Assembly: GCF_028553725.1 (NCBI RefSeq)
Contig: NZ_CP067126.1
Coordinates: 338,634-402,633 of the forward strand
Source of the DNA: Paracoccus alcaliphilus
Lineage (GTDB): Bacteria > Pseudomonadota > Alphaproteobacteria > Rhodobacterales > Rhodobacteraceae
Length of the DNA stretch: 64,000 nt
Direction of reading: 5' to 3'
Both the position numbers and the translations under genes were made by a program. Positions within the stretch are counted from its first letter, which is position 1, and the number at the start of each line of letters is the position of its first letter. Under the pieces are notes generated by a model, which was given only the letters and a program-made list of their open reading frames with translations, had not been told where the DNA came from and did no database searches. Of this stretch, positions 1 through 7,973 are shown piece by piece.

Positions 1-354
1 CAGCGACACGGTAAAGGGCGGCGCATCCGCCATGTCCAGCAGCGCGCCCGAGGGCCAGTGAGAGGCGAAATGCACGATCTCGGGGGCGTGTTCGGTGATC
101 TGGCGGCGGATATCGGCCCCCAGCCGCCCCCTGTAGGCGTGGATCGGATCCCGTCAGCGCAGCCAGCGGATCAGCCTGCCCGACACGTCATGGCGCTTGA
201 CGAAGGCGGTGCTGAGACCGCTGGGACGACGCCAATGGACGGCGAAACGCAGGTCCGCGCGCGATGCCATGACCGCGGCGACCTGCTGGGAATAGGTCTT
301 CCAGCCCAGAATGCCATTGGCCATCAGCAGGATATGCGGCCCTTGCGCGGTCAT
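1..354 (-). pseudogene. GT4-like glycosyltransferase N-terminal part with in-frame stop; runs off window edge
   Basis: On the minus strand an ATG at 354 overlaps the stop of the upstream ATP-grasp gene (ATGA junction), so this is the next gene of that operon. The first 66 residues read like the N-terminus of an alphaproteobacterial exopolysaccharide glycosyltransferase (MANGILGWKTYSQQVAAVMA). A TGA then occurs at 156-154, and the same frame stays open to the window edge for 51 codons. The continuation contains IHAYRGRLGADIRRQ and IVHFASHWPSGALLD, typical of the same domain. The TGA probably replaces a sense codon, perhaps Trp. Either the gene is a pseudogene in this strain or there is a sequencing error. 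Transferase family is inferred from sequence style only. Confidence 0.6.
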
Positions 355-1457
355 GTCCGGCCCGCGATCAGCGTCGGCGCGGCGCCGGGCTTGCCTGACG
401 CCCCGCCCGTCAGATGCAACCGGTCCCAGCCCAGATCGGCAAAGCACGGGCCTTGCATCGGCTCGGCAAAGCTGACCACGCCGCCTTCCCATTCCAGCAC
501 CTGCACCCGGCCATGACGGTCGGGCAGCATGTCCCAGCTGAGAAACCGGGGCAGCGGCATCCGGCGATGCAGGCGCAGCGCGGTCTGGACGCAATCGCCG
601 ATCTGCGGCAGGGTCAGCCCGGCGAATTCCGCCCCCGTATCGGGATGGCGCTCCACCACCCGCCACGAGGTCATGAACCCCTCATCCGCCAGACGCCCGC
701 TGGTCCAGTCCACCGCGATGCGCAGCTGGTCCGAGGCCATGACATGACCATGCCCCTTGCGCCCCAGCTTCAGATAGCAGCCCCTGACCTCGGCCTGCCC
801 TTGATCGGTGATGACAGTGGCGATACGCAGCGTCGGGACCGAGGGCAGCCCGAAACGGTCAAAGAACGGATGCGGCTCTATCATGCGCTGGATCACGCCA
901 TTGCCCGTCGCGGTCAGGCTGGCCATATCAAGGCCCCGCGTCGCAAGGCTGCGCACCCCGGCGCCAAAGCCGCTGGCATCGCTTTTGACGACGATCCGGT
1001 CGCCGAACCGGGACATGGTCGCGGCGGCAGCCGCAGGCGGGATCACCCGGTAATCGGCATCCAGCAGCAAGCCGTTGACCACATAGCCGATATCGGGAAA
1101 GGCATCATCGCCGAACAGCACCCGGTTGGCCGCCCGCTGGCGGGCCATATGGTGATAGGCACCGTTGACGCGCGGCATCACCTCGGCCGTGTAATAGTTG
1201 TCGGGCAGCCAGCCCGGCCGGAACTGCCCCGATGCGGCAGCATAGACCTGCAACCATTCGGCATAGCCCTTCCAGCCCAGATGCCCGATGGCATAGTCCA
1301 GCGCCTGCCTGCGCATCTGCGGCGACAGCGCCCGGCCCGACGCCTCCAGCGCGGACAGCGCGCGCCGGGCGATGGCGCGTTTCAGCATATGCATGCGCGC
1401 GGTTCTGGCCGAAGCCACGGTCTTGCGGGCCATGCGTTTGACAGCAGCGGTATTCAC
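351..1457 (-). CDS. Sugar-transfer-associated ATP-grasp protein
   Basis: 368 aa protein. The N-terminal ~100 residues are basic and helical. The rest resembles the ATP-grasp family found in capsule and exopolysaccharide loci: a lysine in RIVVKSDASGFGAG (about residues 153-166) that would bind ATP, an IQRMIEPHPFFDRF segment, an RIATVI strand, and a C-terminal FLSWDMLPD and VLEWEGG region typical of Mg-binding ATP-grasp ends. Such enzymes ligate a carboxylate to an amine or amino sugar, but the substrate here is unknown. It lies 3 bp after the flippase gene and overlaps the next glycosyltransferase by 4 bp, so it is part of a three-gene minus-strand operon. It probably decorates the surface polysaccharide. 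Confidence 0.75.
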   Translation of the reverse strand: MNTAAVKRMARKTVASARTARMHMLKRAIARRALSALEASGRALSPQMRRQALDYAIGHLGWKGYAEWLQVYAAASGQFRPGWLPDNYYTAEVMPRVNGAYHHMARQRAANRVLFGDDAFPDIGYVVNGLLLDADYRVIPPAAAAATMSRFGDRIVVKSDASGFGAGVRSLATRGLDMASLTATGNGVIQRMIEPHPFFDRFGLPSVPTLRIATVITDQGQAEVRGCYLKLGRKGHGHVMASDQLRIAVDWTSGRLADEGFMTSWRVVERHPDTGAEFAGLTLPQIGDCVQTALRLHRRMPLPRFLSWDMLPDRHGRVQVLEWEGGVVSFAEPMQGPCFADLGWDRLHLTGGASGKPGAAPTLIAGRT

Positions 1458-1460
1458 GGA

Positions 1461-2798
1461 TCACGCTCCGACGATGGAATGGGATGGGGCATCTCCGCGA
1501 GCTTGCGGGATCTTGCCCAGCACGATGCGAAACGCGGTCAGCGCGAAGATCAGCCGCACCACCGCCATCACCACCATCGCCCAGCCCGCGCCATAGACGC
1601 CATGCGACGGAATCAGGACCAGCGCCGCGATCATTGCCGCGACAAGGCCAAGCGCGCTGCTGAGCAGTCGGTGGTTGAAGGCCTGCGCCGCCGTGACCGC
1701 CGTCAGCAACTGCATGCCGATGATACTGACCGCCGTGCCCAGCAGGATGATCGTGAACAGCTCGGCATTGCGATAGGTATCGCCAAAGACCAGCCCCAGC
1801 GCGACATCGCCAAGAAACCAGCCAAAGGCCACGGCGCACAGCCCGATCAGCCCAGCAAACAGCGCCAGGTTGCAGGTCAGGCGACTGAATTTGCGCGCCC
1901 TGCCCTCGCGATAGTATTTGCGCAGCCGGGCGGCACTGGCCGTGCCCATCGGGCCCACCGCCATCGACAGCGCCGAATGGACATAGGCCAGCGTCCCGAA
2001 CAGCCCGACCGCCGCCAGATCGGTATAACGCGCCAGCACCATCGGCGGCACGCTGGCCGAGGCCCGCGTCATCCACAGCGCGACCCCGATGGGCAACACC
2101 CACCACGCCAGCGCCAGGATCGTCCGCGCCCGCACCTGCCGCAACTGCGCGAATTGCGTCTGCGCATTCATCCTCACCAGCAAGGCCCGGTCCACCACAA
2201 AATAGCTGAAGAACCACGCCACCGCCTCGCACAACAAGGCCAGCGGCAGGTTGCGGGTCAGCCAGAAGGTGGTGGCAAAGACCACCAGCCCGATGCTGCC
2301 CCGCCCGATGGTCGAGACGGCGACGAAATTCAGCCTCTCGTCCCGCTGGAACACACCGTGGATCAGGCTGGACTGCGCCCCGAAAAAGCGCACCAGCGAA
2401 AAGGCGATGGCGGTCAGTTGCACCAGCCGGCTCTCGTCGCCCTGAAAGAAGACCACGACCAGAATCGTCAGCCCGATCGCCACGATCCCGGCAAAGAACC
2501 GCAGCGCGACGTAATCGGCACGGGTGAAGCGGTCGAAATCATCGACGGTATGGACCTCGTTCATGCCCATCGAGGTCAGGAAGAACAGCGGCGTCACGAT
2601 GGCCGAGGCCAGGGTCAGCGCCCCGACATCCTGCGGCAGTCCCATATGCACGATGATCGCCAGAATCGCGAATTGCGACAGCGCCATAAACACCCGCGCC
2701 GAAATCGCATAGGCGATATTGCGTTGCAGCGAGGGGCCACGGGGCGTCTCGCTGGCGGTGTTGTGGGGGTGGCGGCTCATTGCCTCGGCGTCCTGCAA
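1461..2798 (-). CDS. Polysaccharide flippase (Wzx-like, MATE/PST superfamily)
   Basis: 445 aa with about 12 to 14 hydrophobic segments spread over the whole length, beginning near residue 30 (ARVFMALSQFAILAIIVHMG) and ending near residue 430. Length and topology match Wzx/RfbX flippases, which move undecaprenyl-linked repeat units across the inner membrane. A short cytosolic loop with basic residues (ARLRKYYREGRARKFSR) sits mid-protein, as is usual in the family. It is the first gene of a minus-strand operon with the ATP-grasp and glycosyltransferase genes. An internal ATG seven codons in (MSRHPHN) is an alternative start. Family call is from topology and context; the transported glycan is unknown. 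Confidence 0.8.
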   Translation of the reverse strand: MQDAEAMSRHPHNTASETPRGPSLQRNIAYAISARVFMALSQFAILAIIVHMGLPQDVGALTLASAIVTPLFFLTSMGMNEVHTVDDFDRFTRADYVALRFFAGIVAIGLTILVVVFFQGDESRLVQLTAIAFSLVRFFGAQSSLIHGVFQRDERLNFVAVSTIGRGSIGLVVFATTFWLTRNLPLALLCEAVAWFFSYFVVDRALLVRMNAQTQFAQLRQVRARTILALAWWVLPIGVALWMTRASASVPPMVLARYTDLAAVGLFGTLAYVHSALSMAVGPMGTASAARLRKYYREGRARKFSRLTCNLALFAGLIGLCAVAFGWFLGDVALGLVFGDTYRNAELFTIILLGTAVSIIGMQLLTAVTAAQAFNHRLLSSALGLVAAMIAALVLIPSHGVYGAGWAMVVMAVVRLIFALTAFRIVLGKIPQARGDAPSHSIVGA

Positions 2799-3417
2799 CG
2801 CGGGGCGTTGACGGTGCCGGACAGACGCATGGACAGGTCACGGGCGATCCCTCGCCCGGCTGATCCGATTGAACACTGGCAGTCTGAATACATTCGGGCC
2901 GACACGAAGGAAAAACATCACGAAATACCGCGCCAATCCATCTGCCAACGCATGGGAAGTCAATTGCGGGATGCGGGACCGGTCGTCATATTGCGGCAAT
3001 ATTTCGCCGATATTGGGATTTTTGTGCGAAAATTCGTTCCCATTACTCTCGCCTTGCGTGTGCAAACGGCGGGCATATTATGGTTAATTCACAAATAATG
3101 CAGTTTTGTGACATAATTATAAACACGGCATGCGAGCGTGGCAAGACAACCGGTTTGGCAAATAACGGCCGCCGCAACTTCAATCTTGAGTTGATGCAAT
3201 TTCATATACGGCAATTAACAGATGATTTTTGAAACAAAACGGATCGCATCCCATTAACCGGGTGAACCCCTCCATTTGAAATTATCGTGTGCTTCATATT
3301 ATTCGGATTTGATCGCCTTTTGCGCCGTCGGCCATTTTCATTCGTTTCGATATTCATTCTGGTGCCCCATTTGTCTGGTTTCCTGTTTTCCTGCCGAGAT
3401 GCAAAGGAGAACGCGTA
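2799..3417. other. AT-rich divergent intergenic region of the polysaccharide locus
   Basis: No convincing gene. Roughly 3000-3400 is far more AT-rich than the flanking genes and should hold the promoters for the divergent flippase and glycosyltransferase operons. A short minus-strand reading frame at 2838-3065 has no recognisable features and was not called. A set of alternating hexamers at 2988-3015 is listed separately. Confidence 0.6.
2988..3015. promoter_or_regulatory. Candidate operator: alternating ATATTG/CAATAT hexamers
   Basis: Three hexamers alternate in orientation: ATATTG at 2988-2993, CAATAT at 2997-3002 and ATATTG at 3010-3015. They form two overlapping inverted repeats with spacers of 3 and 7 bp. 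They lie in the AT-rich region between divergent polysaccharide operons, which suggests a regulator binding site. No regulator gene for the locus is visible in the window. Confidence 0.4.
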
Positions 3418-4503
3418 ATGCGCGTTCTCAGCCTGTGCGAAACCGCGATGGGCGGGGTCGGCATCTATCAGAACTATCTGGGCGGTCTGGCGCATGAGGG
3501 GCGTCACCTGCATTTTCTGGTGCCCGCGCAGCACAGCTCTCTGATCGACCCCGATCTGGATGTCGTGACCTTTCAGCGCCGCCGCCGGGGGCTGGTCGCG
3601 CTGCTGCATATGCTGCTGCGGTTTCAGCAGACGCGGCGGCGGCTTGCGCCCGATATCTATCTGTTTCACAGCACCTTCGCGCTGCTGGCGCTGTTGCTGT
3701 TGCGGCTGTCGGGGGATCGCAGTCCCGCCTTCTATTTTCCGCATGGCTGGGCGGTCAGCAACTTTGCCGAGGGCGGCTGGAAACAGCGCGTCGTGCGGGT
3801 GATCGAGGGGCGGCTGTCCGGGCTGGCGACCTGCGTGGTCAATGTCTCGACCGCCGAATGCGAGCTGGCGCAGCGGCTTGGCTATCGCGGGCGGATGCGG
3901 GTGATCGAGAATGCGGTTCCCGATGTCGCGGATCGCGCGCGGCTGCCCGAACCGATCCAGCCCAACACGCTGCAACTGCTGTTCGTGGGGCGCTTCGACC
4001 GGCAAAAGGGGCTGGACCTGCTGCTTCAGGCATTCGCCCGCGCCAGCCGCCAGCGCCCCGATCTGCGCCTGAACGTGATCGGCGAGGCCGTCCGGGGCGG
4101 CCACAATCCCAGCCAGCCGCCGCCGAATGTGCAGCTTGTCGGCTGGGTGGATCGCGCCGAGATAGACCACTGGTATCGCAGCGCCGATGCCATTCTGGTG
4201 CCCTCGCGGTGGGAGGGCTTGCCGCTGGTCATCCCCGAGGCGCTTCGCAATGGCACGCCGGTCCTGTGTTCGCGGCGCAGCGGGATGGAGCGGCTGGTGA
4301 CCCCCGGCGCCACCGGCGATCATTTCCCGCTGACGGTCGAGGCGATCGAATCGCTTCTGCTGCGGCTGGATCGCGACGAGTTGCGGCGGATGCGCCCGGC
4401 CTGCCGCGCGGCCTATGAAGCCCGTTTCGCCATGACGCGCTGGCGGGCCGAGATCGACACGCTGTTGTCCGAAGACGGCCCCGCAAAGGCCCTTGCCGCA
4501 TGA
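3418..4503 (+). CDS. Glycosyltransferase family 4
   Basis: 361 aa. GT-B fold of the GT4 type: an N-terminal Rossmann half opening with MRVLSLCETAMGGVGIYQNY, where the glycine-rich loop binds the acceptor, and a C-terminal donor-binding half starting at LLFVGRFDRQKGLDLLLQAF. The conserved retaining-GT4 segment around PSRWEGLPLVIPEAL contains the E-x7-E pattern. It should transfer a nucleotide-activated sugar to the growing polysaccharide repeat on the cytoplasmic face. An AAAGGAGA ribosome site precedes the ATG. Its stop overlaps the ATG of the sulfotransferase gene, so the two are co-transcribed. Confidence 0.88.
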   Translation: MRVLSLCETAMGGVGIYQNYLGGLAHEGRHLHFLVPAQHSSLIDPDLDVVTFQRRRRGLVALLHMLLRFQQTRRRLAPDIYLFHSTFALLALLLLRLSGDRSPAFYFPHGWAVSNFAEGGWKQRVVRVIEGRLSGLATCVVNVSTAECELAQRLGYRGRMRVIENAVPDVADRARLPEPIQPNTLQLLFVGRFDRQKGLDLLLQAFARASRQRPDLRLNVIGEAVRGGHNPSQPPPNVQLVGWVDRAEIDHWYRSADAILVPSRWEGLPLVIPEALRNGTPVLCSRRSGMERLVTPGATGDHFPLTVEAIESLLLRLDRDELRRMRPACRAAYEARFAMTRWRAEIDTLLSEDGPAKALAA

Positions 4504-5396
4504 CCCCCGACTGGCTGCCCAACCTGTTCATCTGCGGCGTGCCCAAGGCCGGGACCAGTTCGCTGCATCGCTGGCTGTCGGATCATCCCGACGCCTTCGG
4601 CGCGCTGGACAAGGAGGCGCGGTTCTTCATGGACCCCGGCGGGCATATCCACCGCCCGGATTTCAACATCGCCAACGGACTGGAGGGTTATCGCAGCCAG
4701 TTCCCCATTCCCCGGGGCGCCGCGCCACGGGTCATTCTGGATTCGACCCCCGCCTATATCTATCAGCGAACCGCGCTGGATCATCTGCCCGACCTGCCCG
4801 GCCAGCCGCGCTGCATCTTCGTTCTGCGCGAACCGGCCAGCCAGATCCTGTCGCTGTTCAACTATTTCCAGAACAACTGGTCATGGATTCCCGCCGGGAT
4901 GGGCTTTGGCGACTATCTGCGCGCCATCGAGGATGGCAGCCATGATTTCAGCGGCAACGAGCTGGCCCGCGATGCGCTGACCAACGCGGCCTATGTCGAT
5001 TTCCTGCGGCCGTGGCGCGACCGTCTGGGCGAGGGGCGCATGTTCGTCTGCACCTTCGACGAATTGCGCCGCGACGCGCCCGCCCTGACCCGGCGCATCG
5101 CGCAATGGACGGGGCTGGACCCGTCCTTCTATGACAGCCACGATTTCGCCAGCGAGAACGAAAGCTATGTGCCCCGGTCGCGCGGGTTGCAGAACCTGAA
5201 TATCGCGCTGCGGGAACGTCTGCCCAAAGGCGCGCTGTACCGGGGTTTGCGCGGGGTTTACCGGCGGCTGAACACCACCCGCCCCCCGGCGCAGCCCGAC
5301 CCGGATCAGCATCTGGCCCGGCTGCGGGACCGCTTTGCCCCGGCCAATGCGGCACTGGCGGCAGAGTTCGGGCTGGATCTGTCGGGCTGGGGCTGA
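4500..5396 (+). CDS. Sulfotransferase
   Basis: 298 aa. The N-terminus has the PAPS-binding 5'-phosphosulfate loop GVPKAGTSSLHRWLSDHP. The 3'-phosphate-binding region follows at about residue 100 (CIFVLREPASQILSLFNYF), with the conserved Arg and Ser of the family. These enzymes move sulfate from PAPS to a hydroxyl or amino group of a carbohydrate. The ATG overlaps the stop of the GT4 gene (ATGA), so sugar transfer and sulfation are coupled genetically. This suggests that the product is a sulfated polysaccharide. It ends 4 bp from the end of a convergent glycosyltransferase gene. Confidence 0.85.
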   Translation: MTPDWLPNLFICGVPKAGTSSLHRWLSDHPDAFGALDKEARFFMDPGGHIHRPDFNIANGLEGYRSQFPIPRGAAPRVILDSTPAYIYQRTALDHLPDLPGQPRCIFVLREPASQILSLFNYFQNNWSWIPAGMGFGDYLRAIEDGSHDFSGNELARDALTNAAYVDFLRPWRDRLGEGRMFVCTFDELRRDAPALTRRIAQWTGLDPSFYDSHDFASENESYVPRSRGLQNLNIALRERLPKGALYRGLRGVYRRLNTTRPPAQPDPDQHLARLRDRFAPANAALAAEFGLDLSGWG

Positions 5397-5400
5397 GCCG

Positions 5401-6621
5401 TCACGCCGCCCGCGACAACATCCCGTCATAGATACCGATCAGCCGGTCGGCATGGGTGGCGGGGGCGACGTGATCGGCCAGCGCCCCCGGATCAAAGCGC
5501 CCCAATGCGGGCAGACGCAGCAGCGCCGCCTTCAGCGAACCCGCATCGGGCCGGTCATAGATGATGCCGTTCTGCCCGTCCTGCACCGATTCCGTCGCCG
5601 CGCTCCAATTGCCGCAGACGACGGGGATGCCGCGTAAAAGGGCCTCGATCGGCACCAGCGGCTGGCCCTCGTACCACAGGCTGGGAAAGACCAGCGCGCG
5701 GGCCCGACCAAGATATTCCTGCACCTCGGCCGGGGTTTTCCAGCCGGTTATTTGGGCGTCGGGATTGGCCTGACGGATGCGTTCTTCCTCGGGGCCGTCG
5801 CCCACGAATGTGACCGGCATATCCAGCGACGCTGCCGCCCGCGCCAGTTGCAGCGCGCCCTTTTCCGGCGACAACCGCCCCACAAAGACCAGTTCGCGAT
5901 TGGCGGCGGCATCGACCCGCGGCCCGCCCGCCTCGACCGGGTTCGAGACGTGATGCAGCCGCGCCGCGCGTGGCAGATAGGGCGCCATGACCTGCCGCTG
6001 CCGGTCCGAGATATAGATCACGTCGCGCAATCCTCGCGGCAGCTTGCCAAGCGTCGCGCCCACCGCCCCGCGCAGGACGCGCCAAGCCTTGTGCTCGACC
6101 CGTCTGGCATCGCAGTTCGTCGTCATGCAGGACCAGCCCAGGGCGGGGCGGTGGCAGATTTCCTGCCGCCGATAGTCGAAAAAGCCGCCATTCGGGCAGG
6201 CCAGGAAATATTCATGCATGGTAAAGACCGAGCGTATCCCACCCCCGGCCAGCGCCCGGCCGATGGCGGGCGACAGCGCCTTGGCAAAGCCGTGGCAATG
6301 CAGCACATCGCAACCGGCATCCATTCCGGCGATGACCTCTCGCAGGCTGCGCAGGGCGGCGGCGTTCCAGATGCCGGTGGTCATGGCGCGCAACCGGCTG
6401 GGCTCGTCCAGAATGGTGCGCTGGTCAAGGCAGATCACCCGGATGCCCGGATGGTCCAGCAGACCCGAGACCGGCCCGCAGGCGGCAAAGAACAGCACCC
6501 CGATGCCGCGATCGGCCAGCAGCCGGGCGCTGTCGATGGCGACCTTGGCCTGCCCGCCGGTGACCGAGGCAAAGTCGCTGACGATCAGCACCCGCCGCAC
6601 TTGCCTGCCCTGCTGCGCCAT
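5401..6621 (-). CDS. Glycosyltransferase family 4
   Basis: Start placed at 6621 because an AGGAG lies a few bases upstream inside the end of the preceding gene and the protein then begins MAQQGRQVRRVLIVSDF, a typical GT4 opening; a longer reading frame upstream is only the out-of-frame shadow of that gene. The protein is 406 aa. Donor-half motifs are ELVFVGRLSPEKGALQLARAA and ARALVFPSLWYEGQPLVPIEAL. A cysteine- and histidine-rich middle (FLACPNGGFFDYRRQEICHRP) is common in GT4 enzymes of exopolysaccharide loci. It lies 2 bp after the polymerase gene in a three-gene minus-strand operon. Sugar specificity is unknown. Confidence 0.87.
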   Translation of the reverse strand: MAQQGRQVRRVLIVSDFASVTGGQAKVAIDSARLLADRGIGVLFFAACGPVSGLLDHPGIRVICLDQRTILDEPSRLRAMTTGIWNAAALRSLREVIAGMDAGCDVLHCHGFAKALSPAIGRALAGGGIRSVFTMHEYFLACPNGGFFDYRRQEICHRPALGWSCMTTNCDARRVEHKAWRVLRGAVGATLGKLPRGLRDVIYISDRQRQVMAPYLPRAARLHHVSNPVEAGGPRVDAAANRELVFVGRLSPEKGALQLARAAASLDMPVTFVGDGPEEERIRQANPDAQITGWKTPAEVQEYLGRARALVFPSLWYEGQPLVPIEALLRGIPVVCGNWSAATESVQDGQNGIIYDRPDAGSLKAALLRLPALGRFDPGALADHVAPATHADRLIGIYDGMLSRAA

Positions 6622-6623
6622 CG

Positions 6624-7973
6624 TCACACTCCTTTGTTTGCCTGCATCGCCGCCGTCAGCCATGCGCGGCGATTGGCGGCGCAAAAGCCGAAAAACAGCG
6701 CCAGCGCCGTCCATTCCGCCAAAGAGGGATGGCCGGAATCGCCCACCAGCCAGACCCGGATCAGCGGCAGCAACGGCAGCATCGCCACCCATTCGACCCT
6801 CAGCGGCAGATGCCAGAAGCTCGGCGTCAGAAAAATTCGCGCCAGAAAGCGCAGCCATTGCACCAGCACCGCCAGATAAAAGGTCACGACCAGCAGGAAG
6901 GGCAGGATGCCGCCATGCAGGAAGGCGCCCAGAAACAGGTTATGCACCGGATGCTCGTCGATCTGCATATAGCCATTGCCCAGCAGGATGGCCTCTTCGA
7001 TATGGGCCATCGCCCATGCCTGCTGCTCGACCCGGCTGGCAGACGACGAATCCCCCAGCGAGAACCGCGCATTCAGCATCCCATACAGCGGATCGGTGTT
7101 CAGCAGCGCGATCAGCCCGCCCACCGCCGCGACACCGGCCAACACCAGCAGCAGCGCCCTCAGGGGCCGGTCGGTCGCGGGAACCTGACGCATCTGGATC
7201 AGCCCGACCAGCATCAGCCCCAGTGCCAGCGGCAACAGGACCGAGCGCGTGTTCAGGATCACCATCAGCCCCAGCATCGGCACCATCGCCGCCATCCCCC
7301 ACAGATCCAGCCGCCGCCTCGTCCCCGCCCGGAACATCGCCAGCGCCACGAACAGCGAGGCCGACACCGCGTTCTTTTCCGACGCAAGGATGGCCAGATT
7401 GTCATCGGGATCGCCCGCGACGTTGAACACCTTGCGCAGAAAGGCATAGATGACGAAATTCAGATCACCGCCGAAGAAATGGCCGATCGCCTCGGCCCAG
7501 CTGGTGTCGATCTGGCGGCCCAGAAACTCGGTCACCAGCACGAACCCGGCCACGCCAAGAAAACCCGCCGCGCGCATCGCCGCTGTCGGATCGCGCAGCA
7601 TCGCCACCGCCGCGCCGAAGGCCGCCGCGCCCACCGCAAAGAACCCCTGCCGGACCGGAGAGCCCTGCGCGATACTGCCGTAATAGGCGGGCAGGATCAG
7701 CAGGATATAGAACAGGTATGGCACGAACCACGGCCAGCTTTCGCGAAACCAGCCCAACAGCCCCGCCCGCAGACGGGGATGCACAGCAACCCCCGCCATC
7801 GCCATCAGCGGCACCGCATAGGGCAGCTTCAGCGCGAAACCCCCGGCGTCGGCCAGCTTCAGCCACTGAAAGGGCAGCAGCACGACCAGCGACAGGACCA
7901 GCAGTTTCACGGTCAGGCCCCTGCCCTGCATCGCGGCGCGCGGAAGGACGAAGGCGGGCTCAGCCGGGTGCAT
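6624..7973 (-). CDS. O-antigen ligase/polymerase-like membrane protein
   Basis: 449 aa with about 10 to 12 membrane segments. Between residues ~315 and 370 lies a large periplasmic loop, containing LGNGYMQIDEHPVHNLFLGAF. The H-x-H-N pattern followed by a hydrophobic helix is typical of the Wzy_C/O-antigen ligase superfamily (VHNxFL). The role is polymerisation or ligation of lipid-linked repeat units at the periplasmic face. The start overlaps the end of the co-polymerase gene by 14 bp, so a shorter start at MQGRGLTVKLLVL is possible. It sits between the chain-length protein and a GT4 gene, as in Wzy-dependent loci. Confidence 0.78.
   Translation of the reverse strand: MHPAEPAFVLPRAAMQGRGLTVKLLVLSLVVLLPFQWLKLADAGGFALKLPYAVPLMAMAGVAVHPRLRAGLLGWFRESWPWFVPYLFYILLILPAYYGSIAQGSPVRQGFFAVGAAAFGAAVAMLRDPTAAMRAAGFLGVAGFVLVTEFLGRQIDTSWAEAIGHFFGGDLNFVIYAFLRKVFNVAGDPDDNLAILASEKNAVSASLFVALAMFRAGTRRRLDLWGMAAMVPMLGLMVILNTRSVLLPLALGLMLVGLIQMRQVPATDRPLRALLLVLAGVAAVGGLIALLNTDPLYGMLNARFSLGDSSSASRVEQQAWAMAHIEEAILLGNGYMQIDEHPVHNLFLGAFLHGGILPFLLVVTFYLAVLVQWLRFLARIFLTPSFWHLPLRVEWVAMLPLLPLIRVWLVGDSGHPSLAEWTALALFFGFCAANRRAWLTAAMQANKGV

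Noticed and set aside
2838..3065. Possible 75-residue minus-strand protein in the AT-rich promoter region
   Set aside because: No ribosome site, no signal, no similarity that I recognise; overlaps the putative operator.
414..3098. Long plus-strand open frame antisense to the ATP-grasp and flippase genes
   Set aside because: It is the complement of two well-supported minus-strand genes; composition is Arg/Gln/His/Pro-rich, with no motif or ribosome site.
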